The notes beneath the pieces are model-generated. The model ran no database searches. It saw only the letters and a program-made list of their open reading frames with translations, and had not been told where the DNA came from. Shown in pieces: positions 1-6,904 of a stretch of DNA of 11,057 nucleotides. The translations under genes were made by a program, and so were the position numbers. The DNA lies in assembly GCA_020720965.1 (NCBI GenBank), contig DYNS01000064.1:1-11057 (forward strand), read 5' to 3'. Within the stretch, counting starts at the first letter, position 1. Every line of letters begins with the position of its first letter. This DNA comes from Anaerolinea sp. (GTDB taxonomy: Bacteria > Chloroflexota > Anaerolineae > Anaerolineales > Villigracilaceae).

Positions 1-63
1 CCCACCGAAACCTTCCCCCCTCTGCCGCCCCCGGAGACCCCCACCGAAACCTTCACCCCCTAA
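1..63 (+). CDS. 3' end of a gene with a Pro/Thr-rich C-terminus (partial)
   Basis: Frame 1 is open from the left edge to a TAA at 61-63 and encodes 20 residues, PTETFPPLPPPETPTETFTP. The PTETF unit occurs twice, 13 codons apart (bases 4-15 and 43-54). Almost every third codon position is C or G, which fits real coding use in this genome. Pro/Thr-rich tails of this kind are common at the ends of exported or cell-surface proteins in Chloroflexota, but nothing of the folded part of this protein is visible, so no function can be given. The gene converges on glyA-gcvT and shares the hairpin at 68-104. The alternative is that this is non-coding low-complexity DNA. Confidence 0.5.
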   Translation, partial: PTETFPPLPPPETPTETFTP

Positions 64-67
64 TAAA

Positions 68-104
68 AGCAAACACGGATGCCCGCAAGCATCCGTGTTT
101 GGCT
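68..104 (-). terminator. Intrinsic terminator of glyA-gcvT, possibly bidirectional
   Basis: Bases 71-82 (AAACACGGATGC) and 89-100 form a perfect 12-bp stem with a 6-base loop. The stem can be extended by three pairs with one bulged base (68-70 with 101-104). Read on the minus strand, the hairpin is followed by GCTTTTATTA, a T-rich tract suited to intrinsic termination, and it starts only about 13-17 bases past the glyA-gcvT stop. On the plus strand no T run follows the stem, so termination of the upstream partial gene would be weaker. Confidence 0.8.
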
Positions 105-116
105 TAAAAACCGCGT

Positions 117-3100
117 TTACAACTTCGCAAACCGGCTCACCACCACTGCCGCGCCGGGCAAAGTCGCCTTATCCTTCAGCGTCATCTGCGCCGGGGCAGT
201 CCCCATCTCTTTGGGCGCGCCCTGGAAGATGAAAATGGGCGTGCCTTCTGCCGCATTCGCCAGGCTGATGTATGCCTGACCGGTGAGATAGCCTTCACTA
301 TCCAACGAGCAGCTGCTTACCCATCCAATCACCTTCCCCTTTTTATCCACCACCGGGTCGCCATTGTGCGCCATACGAACCCCCTGCTCCGTAAAGCGGA
401 AGCGCACCACCACACCCTTACGCGCCGCTTCGCGGGCAAGGAAAGCCTCGCGCCCAATGAACCAGGGCTTATACGGCTTCACATAAGAGCCAAACCCGCC
501 TTCCGCCACGCCCAGGTCGCGCTCGCCAAACTTGCCAGAGCCAAGACCCATCTCGTGACCGTACAGCGGCAGCCCCGCCTCGGTGCGGAGCGAATCGCGG
601 GCGCCCAAGCCCACCGGTTTTACCCCAAAAGGCTCGCCTGCCTGCAAAATGGCATTCCAAAATTCCGGGGCGCGGTTGGGGTGAACGAACAGCTCAAACG
701 CCATCTTCTCGCCGGTGTAACCCGTGCGAGAGACAATCAGGTCAAAGCCGCCCACCACCGCATCGCACAATTCGGTGCGTTTTAGTTTCAATATCCGCCT
801 TTTGGTTTCGGCATCCACGCCCATTGCCAGCAAAATATCGCGGCTTTTGGGACCTTGCAGCGCAATATCCACCCGCATTTCGTCCCCGGCAGCCGAATCG
901 CGCAGGTTGCGTAGAACCGCCTCGTAGCCAAAAGTCCGCGCCCAGGGGCGGTTGTTATCAATCTTCACCTTGCCATCCCGCACGCTTTCCAGCCAGGTAC
1001 GGTCTTTATCATCGTTGGAAGCGTTTACGACCACCAAAAACTTTTCTGCCCCGCGCCGGTACACCAGGGTATCGTCAATCACATCCGCATCCGGGGTAAG
1101 AAAATGAGTGTACAAACTCTCGCCGGGGCGCAGCCCGCCGCAGTCGTTGCCGCAGACGGTATCCAAAAACGAGGCGGCATCCCGCCCTAGAACTTCGTAA
1201 ACGCCCATGTGCGAGACATCGAACAAGCCTGCCGCCTGCCGGGTTGCCAAATGTTCTTCCTTCACGCCAGAATACTGTACCGGCATCTCCCAACCGGCAA
1301 AGGGAACCATGCGTCCGCCCAGGGATTTGTGGACATCGTACAGGCTGGTACGCTTCAGCGTTCCTTCGGCATCTTGCCAGTCGAAAGCCGGTTTCGCCTC
1401 CCCGCCCTGGGTTTGGATGCCGATACACCAGGGTTTTGCCTGCCCCTGTGCTGCCGGGCGGAAGGAATGCCCCTGTGCCGCTTCGGCATCCCTCACCAAA
1501 ACGGGACCGGGCAGCCGCGCCGGGTCAAAGTCGGCTTTGCCATCCAGCCGGAAGGAGATGTAGCCATCCGAAAGGTCGCGCAGCCAGGTGGCAACGCTCC
1601 CGGCATCTTCGGCGCGGACTGCCAACTGGTAAAGCCCTTCCGCCTGGCAGCGGAGTTCGCCTTCAAAAGTTCCGCGTGGGGTGGCGAGGGTTGTTTCGGT
1701 AACGGAGCCAGGTTTGAGGGCGGAGAGGTCGGCGCTGACAGCGTAATCTAAAAATTGGCGGACGCGCTCACCTTCCAGGGTGAAGATGCCCGTAGCGGAG
1801 AGGTCATCTACATAAAAGAAATGCGGGTAGACGGATTTTTCGTAGGCGAAATCCAGCCCGGCTTGCTCTGCCATCTCTCGAATTTGCAAACGGGCAGTGT
1901 TGAGGATTTCAAAGTCTAACTTGGCGCGGGTGGCTTTGCCTTTGCGAACCGTTTCTACGGCGTGTGGGGCGCAGGCGAGCAGGACGTTTGCCATGATGTC
2001 GGTCAGTTGGCGGGTTTTGGCTTCGTCGAAGCCGCGTTGGGTAATCCAGGGGGTGCCGAGGCGGATGCCGCTGGGGTTGAGGGCGCTTTTGTCTCCGGGG
2101 ATGGTGTTGCGATTGACGACAATGCCTGCCAGGTCCAGGATGCGGGCTGCCATATCGCCAGAAAGCCCAACCCCTGCCGGGTTTTGGATGCTGGTCACGT
2201 CCACGTTCACCAGGTGTGTATCGGTGCCGCCGAAGGGGACTCGAAGCCCGCGTTTTTGAAACTGGTCTGCCATGGCAGCGGCGTTTTTGATGGTTTGGGC
2301 TTGCAGTTGCTTAAACTGCTCGGTTTGCGCCAGTTTGAAGGTGAGTGCAAGCGCCGCGAAGATGTGAACATGCGGTCCACCTTGCTCGCCGGGGAAGACG
2401 GCTTTGTCTATCTTTTTGGCAATCGCCGCGTCTGTGGTCAGTAGAATCGCCCCGCGTGGACCGTCTAAACTCTTGTGGGTGGTGGACATGACGACATGCG
2501 CGTATCCGATGGGCGAGGGTACAACCCCGGCTGCCACCAACCCGCCCAGGTGAGAGATGTCTGCCAGGAAGGTTGCGCCGACTTCGTCTGCGATTTCGCG
2601 GAATTTCTTCCAGTCTGGAACCCAGGAGTAGGAGGAAGCCCCGGCGATGAGCAGTTTGGGCTTGTGTTCCAGGGCGAGAGCGCGTACTTTTTCGTAATCA
2701 ATCCGCTCGGTGAGGGGGTCTACAGCGTAATGGACGGCTTTGAACCATTTGCCAGAGCGGTTGACGGAAGACCCGTGCGAGAGATGCCCGCCGTGCAGCA
2801 GGTTCATGCCCAAAATGGTATCGCCCAAATTCACCAGCGCCTGATACACGGCGTTGTTGGCAGGTCCGCCGGAAAGAGCTTGCACATTGACGAAAATTTG
2901 CTCTGGTTTAACGCCGTTGGCGGCAAAGGCTTCGGCGGCGCGGCGGCAAGCCAGGCTTTCCACCACATCGGCGTATTCCACACCTTTGTAGTAGCGCGGG
3001 TCACCCCGGCGGCGATATTCCGCCAGGCGGGCGGGGTAGTTAAACAGGTCGGCTTCGGGCATTTTGCGCCATTCATCTTCCGGGTAGCCTTCGGCGTAAA

Positions 3101-3266
3101 TGTTTTGAAAAGCCGAACCCATTGCCTCGCGCACCGCCAGGGGCGCCTGGCTTTCCGAGGCAATCAGAATCAATTTACGCGCCTGCCTCTCGGCTTCCAA
3201 CTGGGTCAGGCGGTACACTTCCGGGTCTAGGTCGGCTAAAGAGCCGCGAAACAGAAAATCGGTCAT
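117..3266 (-). CDS. glyA-gcvT: GlyA-GcvT fusion: serine hydroxymethyltransferase plus glycine-cleavage aminomethyltransferase
   Basis: This is a 1049-residue cytoplasmic one-carbon enzyme. Residues 1 to about 440 are a PLP-dependent serine hydroxymethyltransferase, which interconverts serine and glycine with tetrahydrofolate and methylene-THF. Visible motifs are YAEGYP (57-62), GGHLSHG (159-165), the PLP-contacting Asp of DISH (D236), the Schiff-base lysine in STTHK (K265) and the substrate-carboxylate Arg in IRLGTP (R402). Residues about 638-1049 are a full GcvT, which releases methylene-THF and ammonia from the aminomethyl-lipoyl H protein. It shows FAGWEMPVQY (656-665), the Asp pair 731-732, GYTGE (849-853) and GLGARDSLRTEAGLPL (886-901). 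Residues 484-568 resemble a decayed copy of GcvT residues 679-765. About 26 extra residues (63-90) interrupt the GlyA loop between E59 and Y92-Y93. The start at 3266 is chosen for its GGAG six bases upstream; a longer frame to 3371 would run through the promoter. A single reading frame without a stop makes a true fusion likely. No gene for the H or P protein lies nearby. Confidence 0.95.
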   Translation of the reverse strand: MTDFLFRGSLADLDPEVYRLTQLEAERQARKLILIASESQAPLAVREAMGSAFQNIYAEGYPEDEWRKMPEADLFNYPARLAEYRRRGDPRYYKGVEYADVVESLACRRAAEAFAANGVKPEQIFVNVQALSGGPANNAVYQALVNLGDTILGMNLLHGGHLSHGSSVNRSGKWFKAVHYAVDPLTERIDYEKVRALALEHKPKLLIAGASSYSWVPDWKKFREIADEVGATFLADISHLGGLVAAGVVPSPIGYAHVVMSTTHKSLDGPRGAILLTTDAAIAKKIDKAVFPGEQGGPHVHIFAALALTFKLAQTEQFKQLQAQTIKNAAAMADQFQKRGLRVPFGGTDTHLVNVDVTSIQNPAGVGLSGDMAARILDLAGIVVNRNTIPGDKSALNPSGIRLGTPWITQRGFDEAKTRQLTDIMANVLLACAPHAVETVRKGKATRAKLDFEILNTARLQIREMAEQAGLDFAYEKSVYPHFFYVDDLSATGIFTLEGERVRQFLDYAVSADLSALKPGSVTETTLATPRGTFEGELRCQAEGLYQLAVRAEDAGSVATWLRDLSDGYISFRLDGKADFDPARLPGPVLVRDAEAAQGHSFRPAAQGQAKPWCIGIQTQGGEAKPAFDWQDAEGTLKRTSLYDVHKSLGGRMVPFAGWEMPVQYSGVKEEHLATRQAAGLFDVSHMGVYEVLGRDAASFLDTVCGNDCGGLRPGESLYTHFLTPDADVIDDTLVYRRGAEKFLVVVNASNDDKDRTWLESVRDGKVKIDNNRPWARTFGYEAVLRNLRDSAAGDEMRVDIALQGPKSRDILLAMGVDAETKRRILKLKRTELCDAVVGGFDLIVSRTGYTGEKMAFELFVHPNRAPEFWNAILQAGEPFGVKPVGLGARDSLRTEAGLPLYGHEMGLGSGKFGERDLGVAEGGFGSYVKPYKPWFIGREAFLAREAARKGVVVRFRFTEQGVRMAHNGDPVVDKKGKVIGWVSSCSLDSEGYLTGQAYISLANAAEGTPIFIFQGAPKEMGTAPAQMTLKDKATLPGAAVVVSRFAKL
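972..1232 (-). repeat. Matching intact GcvT segment (residues 679-765)
   Basis: This is the partner of the degenerate internal copy. It belongs to the complete GcvT half and keeps the expected family features: FDVSHMG (682-688), the LRPG turn (712-715) and the Asp pair in VIDD (729-732). The similarity is visible only at protein level. The DNA of the two copies has clearly diverged, so the duplication is old and not a recent tandem event. Confidence 0.65.
1563..1817 (-). repeat. Degenerate GcvT N-domain-like copy inside the fusion (residues 484-568)
   Basis: Residues 484-568 of the GlyA-GcvT protein align with residues 679-765 of its own GcvT half with a single 2-residue gap. I count about 20 identities, including D488/D683, S490/S685, G493/G688, G499/G694, FLD (505-507/700-702), D513/D708, L517/L712, PG (519-520/714-715), TP (529-530/724-725), TWL (560-562/757-759) and DG (567-568/764-765). 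The conserved Asp pair of active GcvT (731-732) is Gly-Glu here (536-537). The copy appears to lack the GYTGE and GARDSLR segments of the full domain, so it is unlikely to be catalytic on its own. Confidence 0.65.
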
Positions 3267-3272
3267 GGGGGT

Positions 3273-3276
3273 CTCC
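3273..3276 (-). promoter_or_regulatory. Ribosome binding site of glyA-gcvT
   Basis: The minus strand reads GGAG, then ACCCCC, then the ATG at 3266. The 6-base spacing is good. This site decides the start in favour of 3266 over an in-frame ATG 35 codons upstream at 3371. Confidence 0.75.
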
Positions 3277-3338
3277 GGGCTTGCAATGGAATGGTGGAAA
3301 GTGTTTTTTGCTTGGTTTATCAACTTGGATGCCCTCAA

Positions 3339-3367
3339 ATTGTAGGACTCTCCGGGCAAAGGGTCAA
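3339..3367 (-). promoter_or_regulatory. Promoter of glyA-gcvT
   Basis: On the minus strand a -35 box TTGACC (3367-3362) is followed, after exactly 17 bases, by a -10 box TACAAT (3344-3339). Each differs from the sigma-70 consensus at one position. Transcription would begin near 3332, giving a leader of about 66 nt. No hairpin or riboswitch-like fold was recognised in that leader, and it is too short for a typical glycine riboswitch. Confidence 0.65.
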
Positions 3368-3391
3368 GCATATCCTCTTACGTTGCTCTTA

Positions 3392-3420
3392 TTGACGCTC
3401 ACTTTTGCGCATGTTATGAT
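3392..3420 (+). promoter_or_regulatory. Promoter of the hrcA-grpE-dnaK-dnaJ operon
   Basis: TTGACG (3392-3397) and TATGAT (3415-3420) are separated by 17 bases, and a TG at 3412-3413 forms an extended -10. This is a strong housekeeping-sigma promoter. Transcription should start near 3427, a few bases before the CIRCE operator. The arrangement fits repression by HrcA rather than use of an alternative heat-shock sigma factor. Confidence 0.85.
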
Positions 3421-3433
3421 TGAATCGTCAAAA

Positions 3434-3460
3434 TTAGCACTCGCAAGCAGGGAGTGCTAA
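3434..3460. promoter_or_regulatory. CIRCE operator (HrcA binding site)
   Basis: TTAGCACTC (3434-3442) and GAGTGCTAA (3452-3460) are perfect inverted repeats with the canonical 9-base spacer. The flanking AA and TT extend the symmetry to 11 bases per arm. This matches the CIRCE consensus with no mismatch. It lies just downstream of the predicted transcription start, so bound HrcA would block the operon. The same sequence also forms a hairpin at the 5' end of the mRNA. HrcA is the first gene of the operon, so the circuit is autoregulatory. Confidence 0.97.
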
Positions 3461-3469
3461 TTGCTTAAC

Positions 3470-3474
3470 GGTGA
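3470..3474 (+). promoter_or_regulatory. Ribosome binding site of hrcA
   Basis: GGTGA, complementary to the UCACC of the 16S rRNA 3' end, sits 5 bases before the ATG at 3480. A possible GTG start at 3471 lies within this site and has no purine-rich stretch of its own upstream, so 3480 is preferred. Confidence 0.55.
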
Positions 3475-3479
3475 AACCC

Positions 3480-4520
3480 ATGTTAGACCTGACCGAACGC
3501 CAAAAAGCCATCCTCATGCTCCTGGTGCGTGACTATATCGAAACCGCGCAAGCGATTGGCTCGCAGCGGCTGGTGGAACGCTATCACCTGGATTTAAGCC
3601 CCGCTACCATTCGTAACGAGATGGTGAATCTGACCGAAATGGGCTACCTGCGCCAGCCCCACACCTCCGCTGGTCGAGTCCCCACCGAAGATGGCTATCG
3701 TTTTTTTGTGGCGCACGTCACTCACCCGGAACTGCCGGAAAACGTCCAGCACACCATCAGTCACCAATTTCACCAGGCACGCCCGGAAGTAGACCACTGG
3801 ATGAGTCTCGCTGCCTCGGTGCTTGCCCAACAAGCCCAGGCAATTTCCATCGTCACCGCGCCGCACGCCGAAACAGCCCGCTTTAAGCATGTCGAGGTCA
3901 TCTCGACCCAGGGCAGGCAGGCGCTGATGGTGCTTGTTCTTGCCGGGGGCGAGGTGAACCAGCAAATTCTCAGCCTCTCCGAGCCGGTTTCGCAGGAACG
4001 CCTCTCTGCCGCTGCCAGCCGCCTTAACCAGGCGTATGCCCTGCGAACCTACGAAGAAATCCTTGCCCTGCCCCCTCGCGCCGATGCTCTGGATGCCGAC
4101 ATCTCCGCCCTCATCGTTCAGGATATGCGCCGCCTCTCCAGCCGGGTCGCAGGCGAACTGTACTATGACGGGCTGACCAATGTCCTTGCCGAACCGGAAT
4201 TTAACGCCAACGATGACGCCCGCCGCGCCCTGCGCCTTTTTGAAGAGCGCGGCGCCCTGCAAGACATCCTTACCCAAACCATGTCTGGCGCCAACCTAGG
4301 CGGAGTGCAGGTACTCATTGGCGGGGAAGGCAACTGGGAAGACCTGCGCCAATGCTCCATCGTCCTCTCCCATTACGGCATTCCCGGCTTCACCGGCAAC
4401 ATCGGCATTCTCGGTCCCATGCGTATGCCTTACAGCCGAACCATTCCTACGGTACGATACATCGCCGGACTATTGAGCGACCTCGTAAACGATACCTTTG
4501 CAGGAGAACAAACCCAATGA
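3480..4520 (+). CDS. hrcA: Heat-inducible transcription repressor HrcA
   Basis: HrcA is a 346-residue dimeric repressor that binds the CIRCE operator and releases it on heat shock; its folding depends on GroEL in the well-studied systems. The N-terminal winged-helix DNA-binding region spans about residues 3-77 and carries the family signature: IGSQRLVERYHLDLSPATIR (26-45), then GYLRQPHTSAGRVPTEDGYRFF (55-76). The rest is the GAF-like ligand and dimerisation region ending in GPMRMPYSRTIPTVRYI, as is usual for HrcA. Length is normal for the family. The gene follows its own promoter and CIRCE site directly, and its TGA overlaps the grpE ATG (ATGA, 4517-4520), which suggests translational coupling. 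An alternative GTG start at 3471 would add only three residues. Confidence 0.97.
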   Translation: MLDLTERQKAILMLLVRDYIETAQAIGSQRLVERYHLDLSPATIRNEMVNLTEMGYLRQPHTSAGRVPTEDGYRFFVAHVTHPELPENVQHTISHQFHQARPEVDHWMSLAASVLAQQAQAISIVTAPHAETARFKHVEVISTQGRQALMVLVLAGGEVNQQILSLSEPVSQERLSAAASRLNQAYALRTYEEILALPPRADALDADISALIVQDMRRLSSRVAGELYYDGLTNVLAEPEFNANDDARRALRLFEERGALQDILTQTMSGANLGGVQVLIGGEGNWEDLRQCSIVLSHYGIPGFTGNIGILGPMRMPYSRTIPTVRYIAGLLSDLVNDTFAGEQTQ

Positions 4521-5026
4521 CCAAACGCAAACAAGACCAAGCCCAACACGAAACCCCCGAAACCGTCCAGCAAATGGAAACCTTGCAAGCCCAACTTGCC
4601 GAGGCAGAAACCAAAAAACAAGAATATCTGGACGCGCTTCAACGGGAACGCGCCGACTTTACCAATTATCGCCGCCGCATGGAAGCCGAAAACCGTCAGG
4701 TGAGCGCCTGGGCAGCCGATGAAACCATCAAAAAGCTCCTCCCGGTATTAGACGACCTGGAACGCGCCCTCGCCAACCGCCCCGCCGAAGATAAATGGGC
4801 AGGCGGCGTGGAACTGGTGCTGCGTAAATTTCAGGCAATTTTGGAAAAAGAAAATATCACTCGCATCCCCGCCGAAGGGCAGCCCTTCGACCCCAATCAG
4901 CACGAAGCCATTCTGCAAGAACCCAGCGAAGAACACGAATCCGGCACGGTGATTGCCGTTTTGCAGCAAGGTTACACCCACAATGAGCGCGTTTTGCGCC
5001 CCGCTCTGGTAAAAGTCGCCCAATAA
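4517..5026 (+). CDS. grpE: Nucleotide exchange factor GrpE
   Basis: GrpE is a 169-residue cytoplasmic co-chaperone that opens the DnaK nucleotide pocket to release ADP, and it often acts as a thermosensor. The N-terminus is polar and disordered (1-15), followed by a long helix likely to form the dimeric coiled coil (about 16-65) with RERADFTNYRRR (43-54). Next come LLPVLDDLERAL (74-85) and the C-terminal beta domain with GQPFDPNQHEA (121-131) and GYTHNERVLRPALVKVA (152-168), all typical GrpE signatures. It is shorter than the E. coli protein mainly at the N-terminus. AGGAG at 4502-4506 lies 10 bases before the ATG, which overlaps the hrcA stop. The frame is open further upstream, but that stretch lies inside hrcA and reads as non-GrpE sequence. 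Confidence 0.97.
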   Translation: MTKRKQDQAQHETPETVQQMETLQAQLAEAETKKQEYLDALQRERADFTNYRRRMEAENRQVSAWAADETIKKLLPVLDDLERALANRPAEDKWAGGVELVLRKFQAILEKENITRIPAEGQPFDPNQHEAILQEPSEEHESGTVIAVLQQGYTHNERVLRPALVKVAQ

Positions 5027-5047
5027 AGCGGTACAATTCGCGGCAAT

Positions 5048-6904
5048 ATGGCAAAAGTTATCGGGATTGACTTGGGAACCACAAACTCTGTCATGGCAGT
5101 CATGCTTGGCAGTGACCCTGTCATCATCCCCTCTGCCGAGGGAGAGCGCCTTACCCCTTCGGTTGTCGCCGTTAACAAACACGGCGAGCGCCTGGCAGGC
5201 AGACCCGCCCGCAACCAGGCAATCATCAACGCCGCCAACACCATCGCCTCCTTCAAACGTCTGATGGGGCGCAAGTACAAAGATACCATTGTGCAACAGC
5301 ACATGGAAAAAATCCCCTACACCTTACGCTCCGCCAAGAATGGAGACGTTCACATCCTGCTGGCAGAAAGAACCTACGCCCCGCCGGAAGTCGCCGCCCT
5401 TATTTTGGCAAAACTCAAAGCCGATGCAGAAACCTACCTGGGAGAAGAAATCCACCAGGCAGTTATCACCGTCCCCGCTTACTTTGACGATGCTCAACGC
5501 AACGCCACCAAAGACGCGGGCAAAATTGCCGGGTTGGAAGTCCTCCGCATCATCAACGAACCCACCGCCTCCGCCCTGGCTTACGGGCTGGAAAAAACCA
5601 AAAGCGAGCGCATCGCCGTCTATGACCTGGGCGGCGGGACCTTCGATGTCTCCATTCTCCGGGCAGGCAACGGCGTTTTCGAGGTCAAAGCCACCAGCGG
5701 AGATACCTTCCTGGGCGGCGATGACTTCGACCAGCGCATCATAGACCATCTGTTGGCAGAATTTCAGATGGAACACGGCATAGACCTGAGCCACGACCCC
5801 CAGGCTTTGCAACGTCTGAAAGATGCCGCCGAACACGCTAAAATTGAACTTTCCACCACCCTGCAAACTGAAATTAACCTACCCTACCTCGCCGCAGATG
5901 CCATTGGACCCAAGCATTTGGTGCAGACCCTCTCCCGCGCCAAATTGGAGCAACTCACCGCTGACCTAGTGCAAGCCACTCTCCAGCCCCTGCAAAGAGC
6001 CTTGCAAGATGCCAACCTCAGCCCCGATAAAATAAGCCAGGTCGTCATGGTCGGCGGCATGACACGGATGCCCGCCATCCGCGAGGCGGTCCGCGCCTTT
6101 TTTGGCAAAGACCCCCACATTGGCATTAACCCGGATGAAGTTGTTGCCCTGGGCGCAGCCATACAGGCTGGGGTGCTCAACGGTGAAGTGAGAGACATCC
6201 TGCTTTTGGATGTAACCCCCCTCAGCCTCTGCATCGAAACCCTGGGCGGAGTCGCTGCTCCCATCATTCCGCGCAACACCACCGTCCCTACCCGCAAAAC
6301 CAAAACCTTCTCCACTGCCAGCGATAACCAACCCTCCGTAGAAGTCCACATTTGCCAGGGCGAGCGCCCCCTGGCAGAAGATAACAAAAGCCTGGGACGT
6401 TTTCTTCTCTCTGGCATTCAACCTGCCCCACGCGGCGTGCCGCAAATTGAAGTGACCTTTGACATTGACGTAAACGGCATCATCAAAGTCTCGGCGCGGG
6501 ATAGCGCCACAGGCAACAGCGAACAACTCACCATTCAGGTTCCCTCCGGGCTGGAGCAGGATGAAGTGGAGAGAATGCGCCGCGAAGCCGAGCAGTTTGC
6601 TCAGGAAGACCAGCAGAAGCGGGCTTTGGCAGCCCTCCGCAACCAAGCCGATTCTGCCATTTATGCCGCCGCCAAAACCATTCAGGTGACCAACCCCTCT
6701 GCGCCTCAGCGCCGCGAAGCGGAAGAAGCCCTTGCCCTTGCCCGGCGCAGCCTGCAAAGCACAAACCCGCAAGAGATACAAGCCGCCCTGCAACAAATGC
6801 AAACCTGCTTGCTGAACCTGCTCAACACCCCAGACGCCTCCAACGCAGAGACGAGAATCCTCCCCGACCTGCCGCCCCTCTCCTCGGAAAATGACAAATT
6901 ATGA
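5048..6904 (+). CDS. dnaK: Molecular chaperone DnaK (Hsp70)
   Basis: DnaK is an ATP-driven chaperone of 618 residues that binds exposed hydrophobic peptides in cycles controlled by DnaJ and GrpE. The ATPase domain (1 to about 382) shows GIDLGTTNS (6-14), the VYDLGGGTFDVSIL phosphate motif (191-204) and VVMVGGMTRMP (332-342). The segment around residues 75-112 is the longer form seen in E. coli, not the shortened Bacillus type. The interdomain linker is DILLLDVTPLSL (383-394), followed by the beta substrate-binding domain with NKSLGRF and GVPQIEVTFDIDVNGI, then a helical lid (about 503-592). The tail ends in NDKL and lacks the acidic EEVKD-like end of many DnaKs. Residue 395 is Cys where Gly is usual in LGIETLGG. 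The gene starts 21 bases after grpE with no clear Shine-Dalgarno site. Its TGA overlaps the dnaJ ATG. Confidence 0.98.
   Translation: MAKVIGIDLGTTNSVMAVMLGSDPVIIPSAEGERLTPSVVAVNKHGERLAGRPARNQAIINAANTIASFKRLMGRKYKDTIVQQHMEKIPYTLRSAKNGDVHILLAERTYAPPEVAALILAKLKADAETYLGEEIHQAVITVPAYFDDAQRNATKDAGKIAGLEVLRIINEPTASALAYGLEKTKSERIAVYDLGGGTFDVSILRAGNGVFEVKATSGDTFLGGDDFDQRIIDHLLAEFQMEHGIDLSHDPQALQRLKDAAEHAKIELSTTLQTEINLPYLAADAIGPKHLVQTLSRAKLEQLTADLVQATLQPLQRALQDANLSPDKISQVVMVGGMTRMPAIREAVRAFFGKDPHIGINPDEVVALGAAIQAGVLNGEVRDILLLDVTPLSLCIETLGGVAAPIIPRNTTVPTRKTKTFSTASDNQPSVEVHICQGERPLAEDNKSLGRFLLSGIQPAPRGVPQIEVTFDIDVNGIIKVSARDSATGNSEQLTIQVPSGLEQDEVERMRREAEQFAQEDQQKRALAALRNQADSAIYAAAKTIQVTNPSAPQRREAEEALALARRSLQSTNPQEIQAALQQMQTCLLNLLNTPDASNAETRILPDLPPLSSENDKL

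Noticed and set aside
31..42. The string CCGGAGACCCCC at 31-42 also precedes the glyA-gcvT start on the minus strand
   Set aside because: At 31-42 it falls inside Pro/Thr codons of the partial gene, while near 3267-3278 it is a ribosome-binding site. A 12-base match in such C-rich sequence is most simply coincidence.
2475..3230. Open frame of 251 codons on the plus strand inside glyA-gcvT
   Set aside because: It is the shadow of the GlyA coding frame; no ribosome-binding site or recognisable domain is present.
3267..3338. A glycine riboswitch in the glyA-gcvT leader
   Set aside because: The predicted leader is only about 66 nt and contains no recognisable glycine aptamer core or expression-platform hairpin.
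3267..3371. Longer N-terminus for glyA-gcvT starting at an ATG at 3371
   Set aside because: The 35 extra residues do not look like SHMT, the stretch contains the predicted -35 and -10 boxes of the gene itself, and a good GGAG site precedes the ATG at 3266.
5027..5047. A second CIRCE or internal promoter before dnaK
   Set aside because: The grpE-dnaK gap is 21 bases and contains neither a TTAGCACTC arm nor paired promoter boxes.
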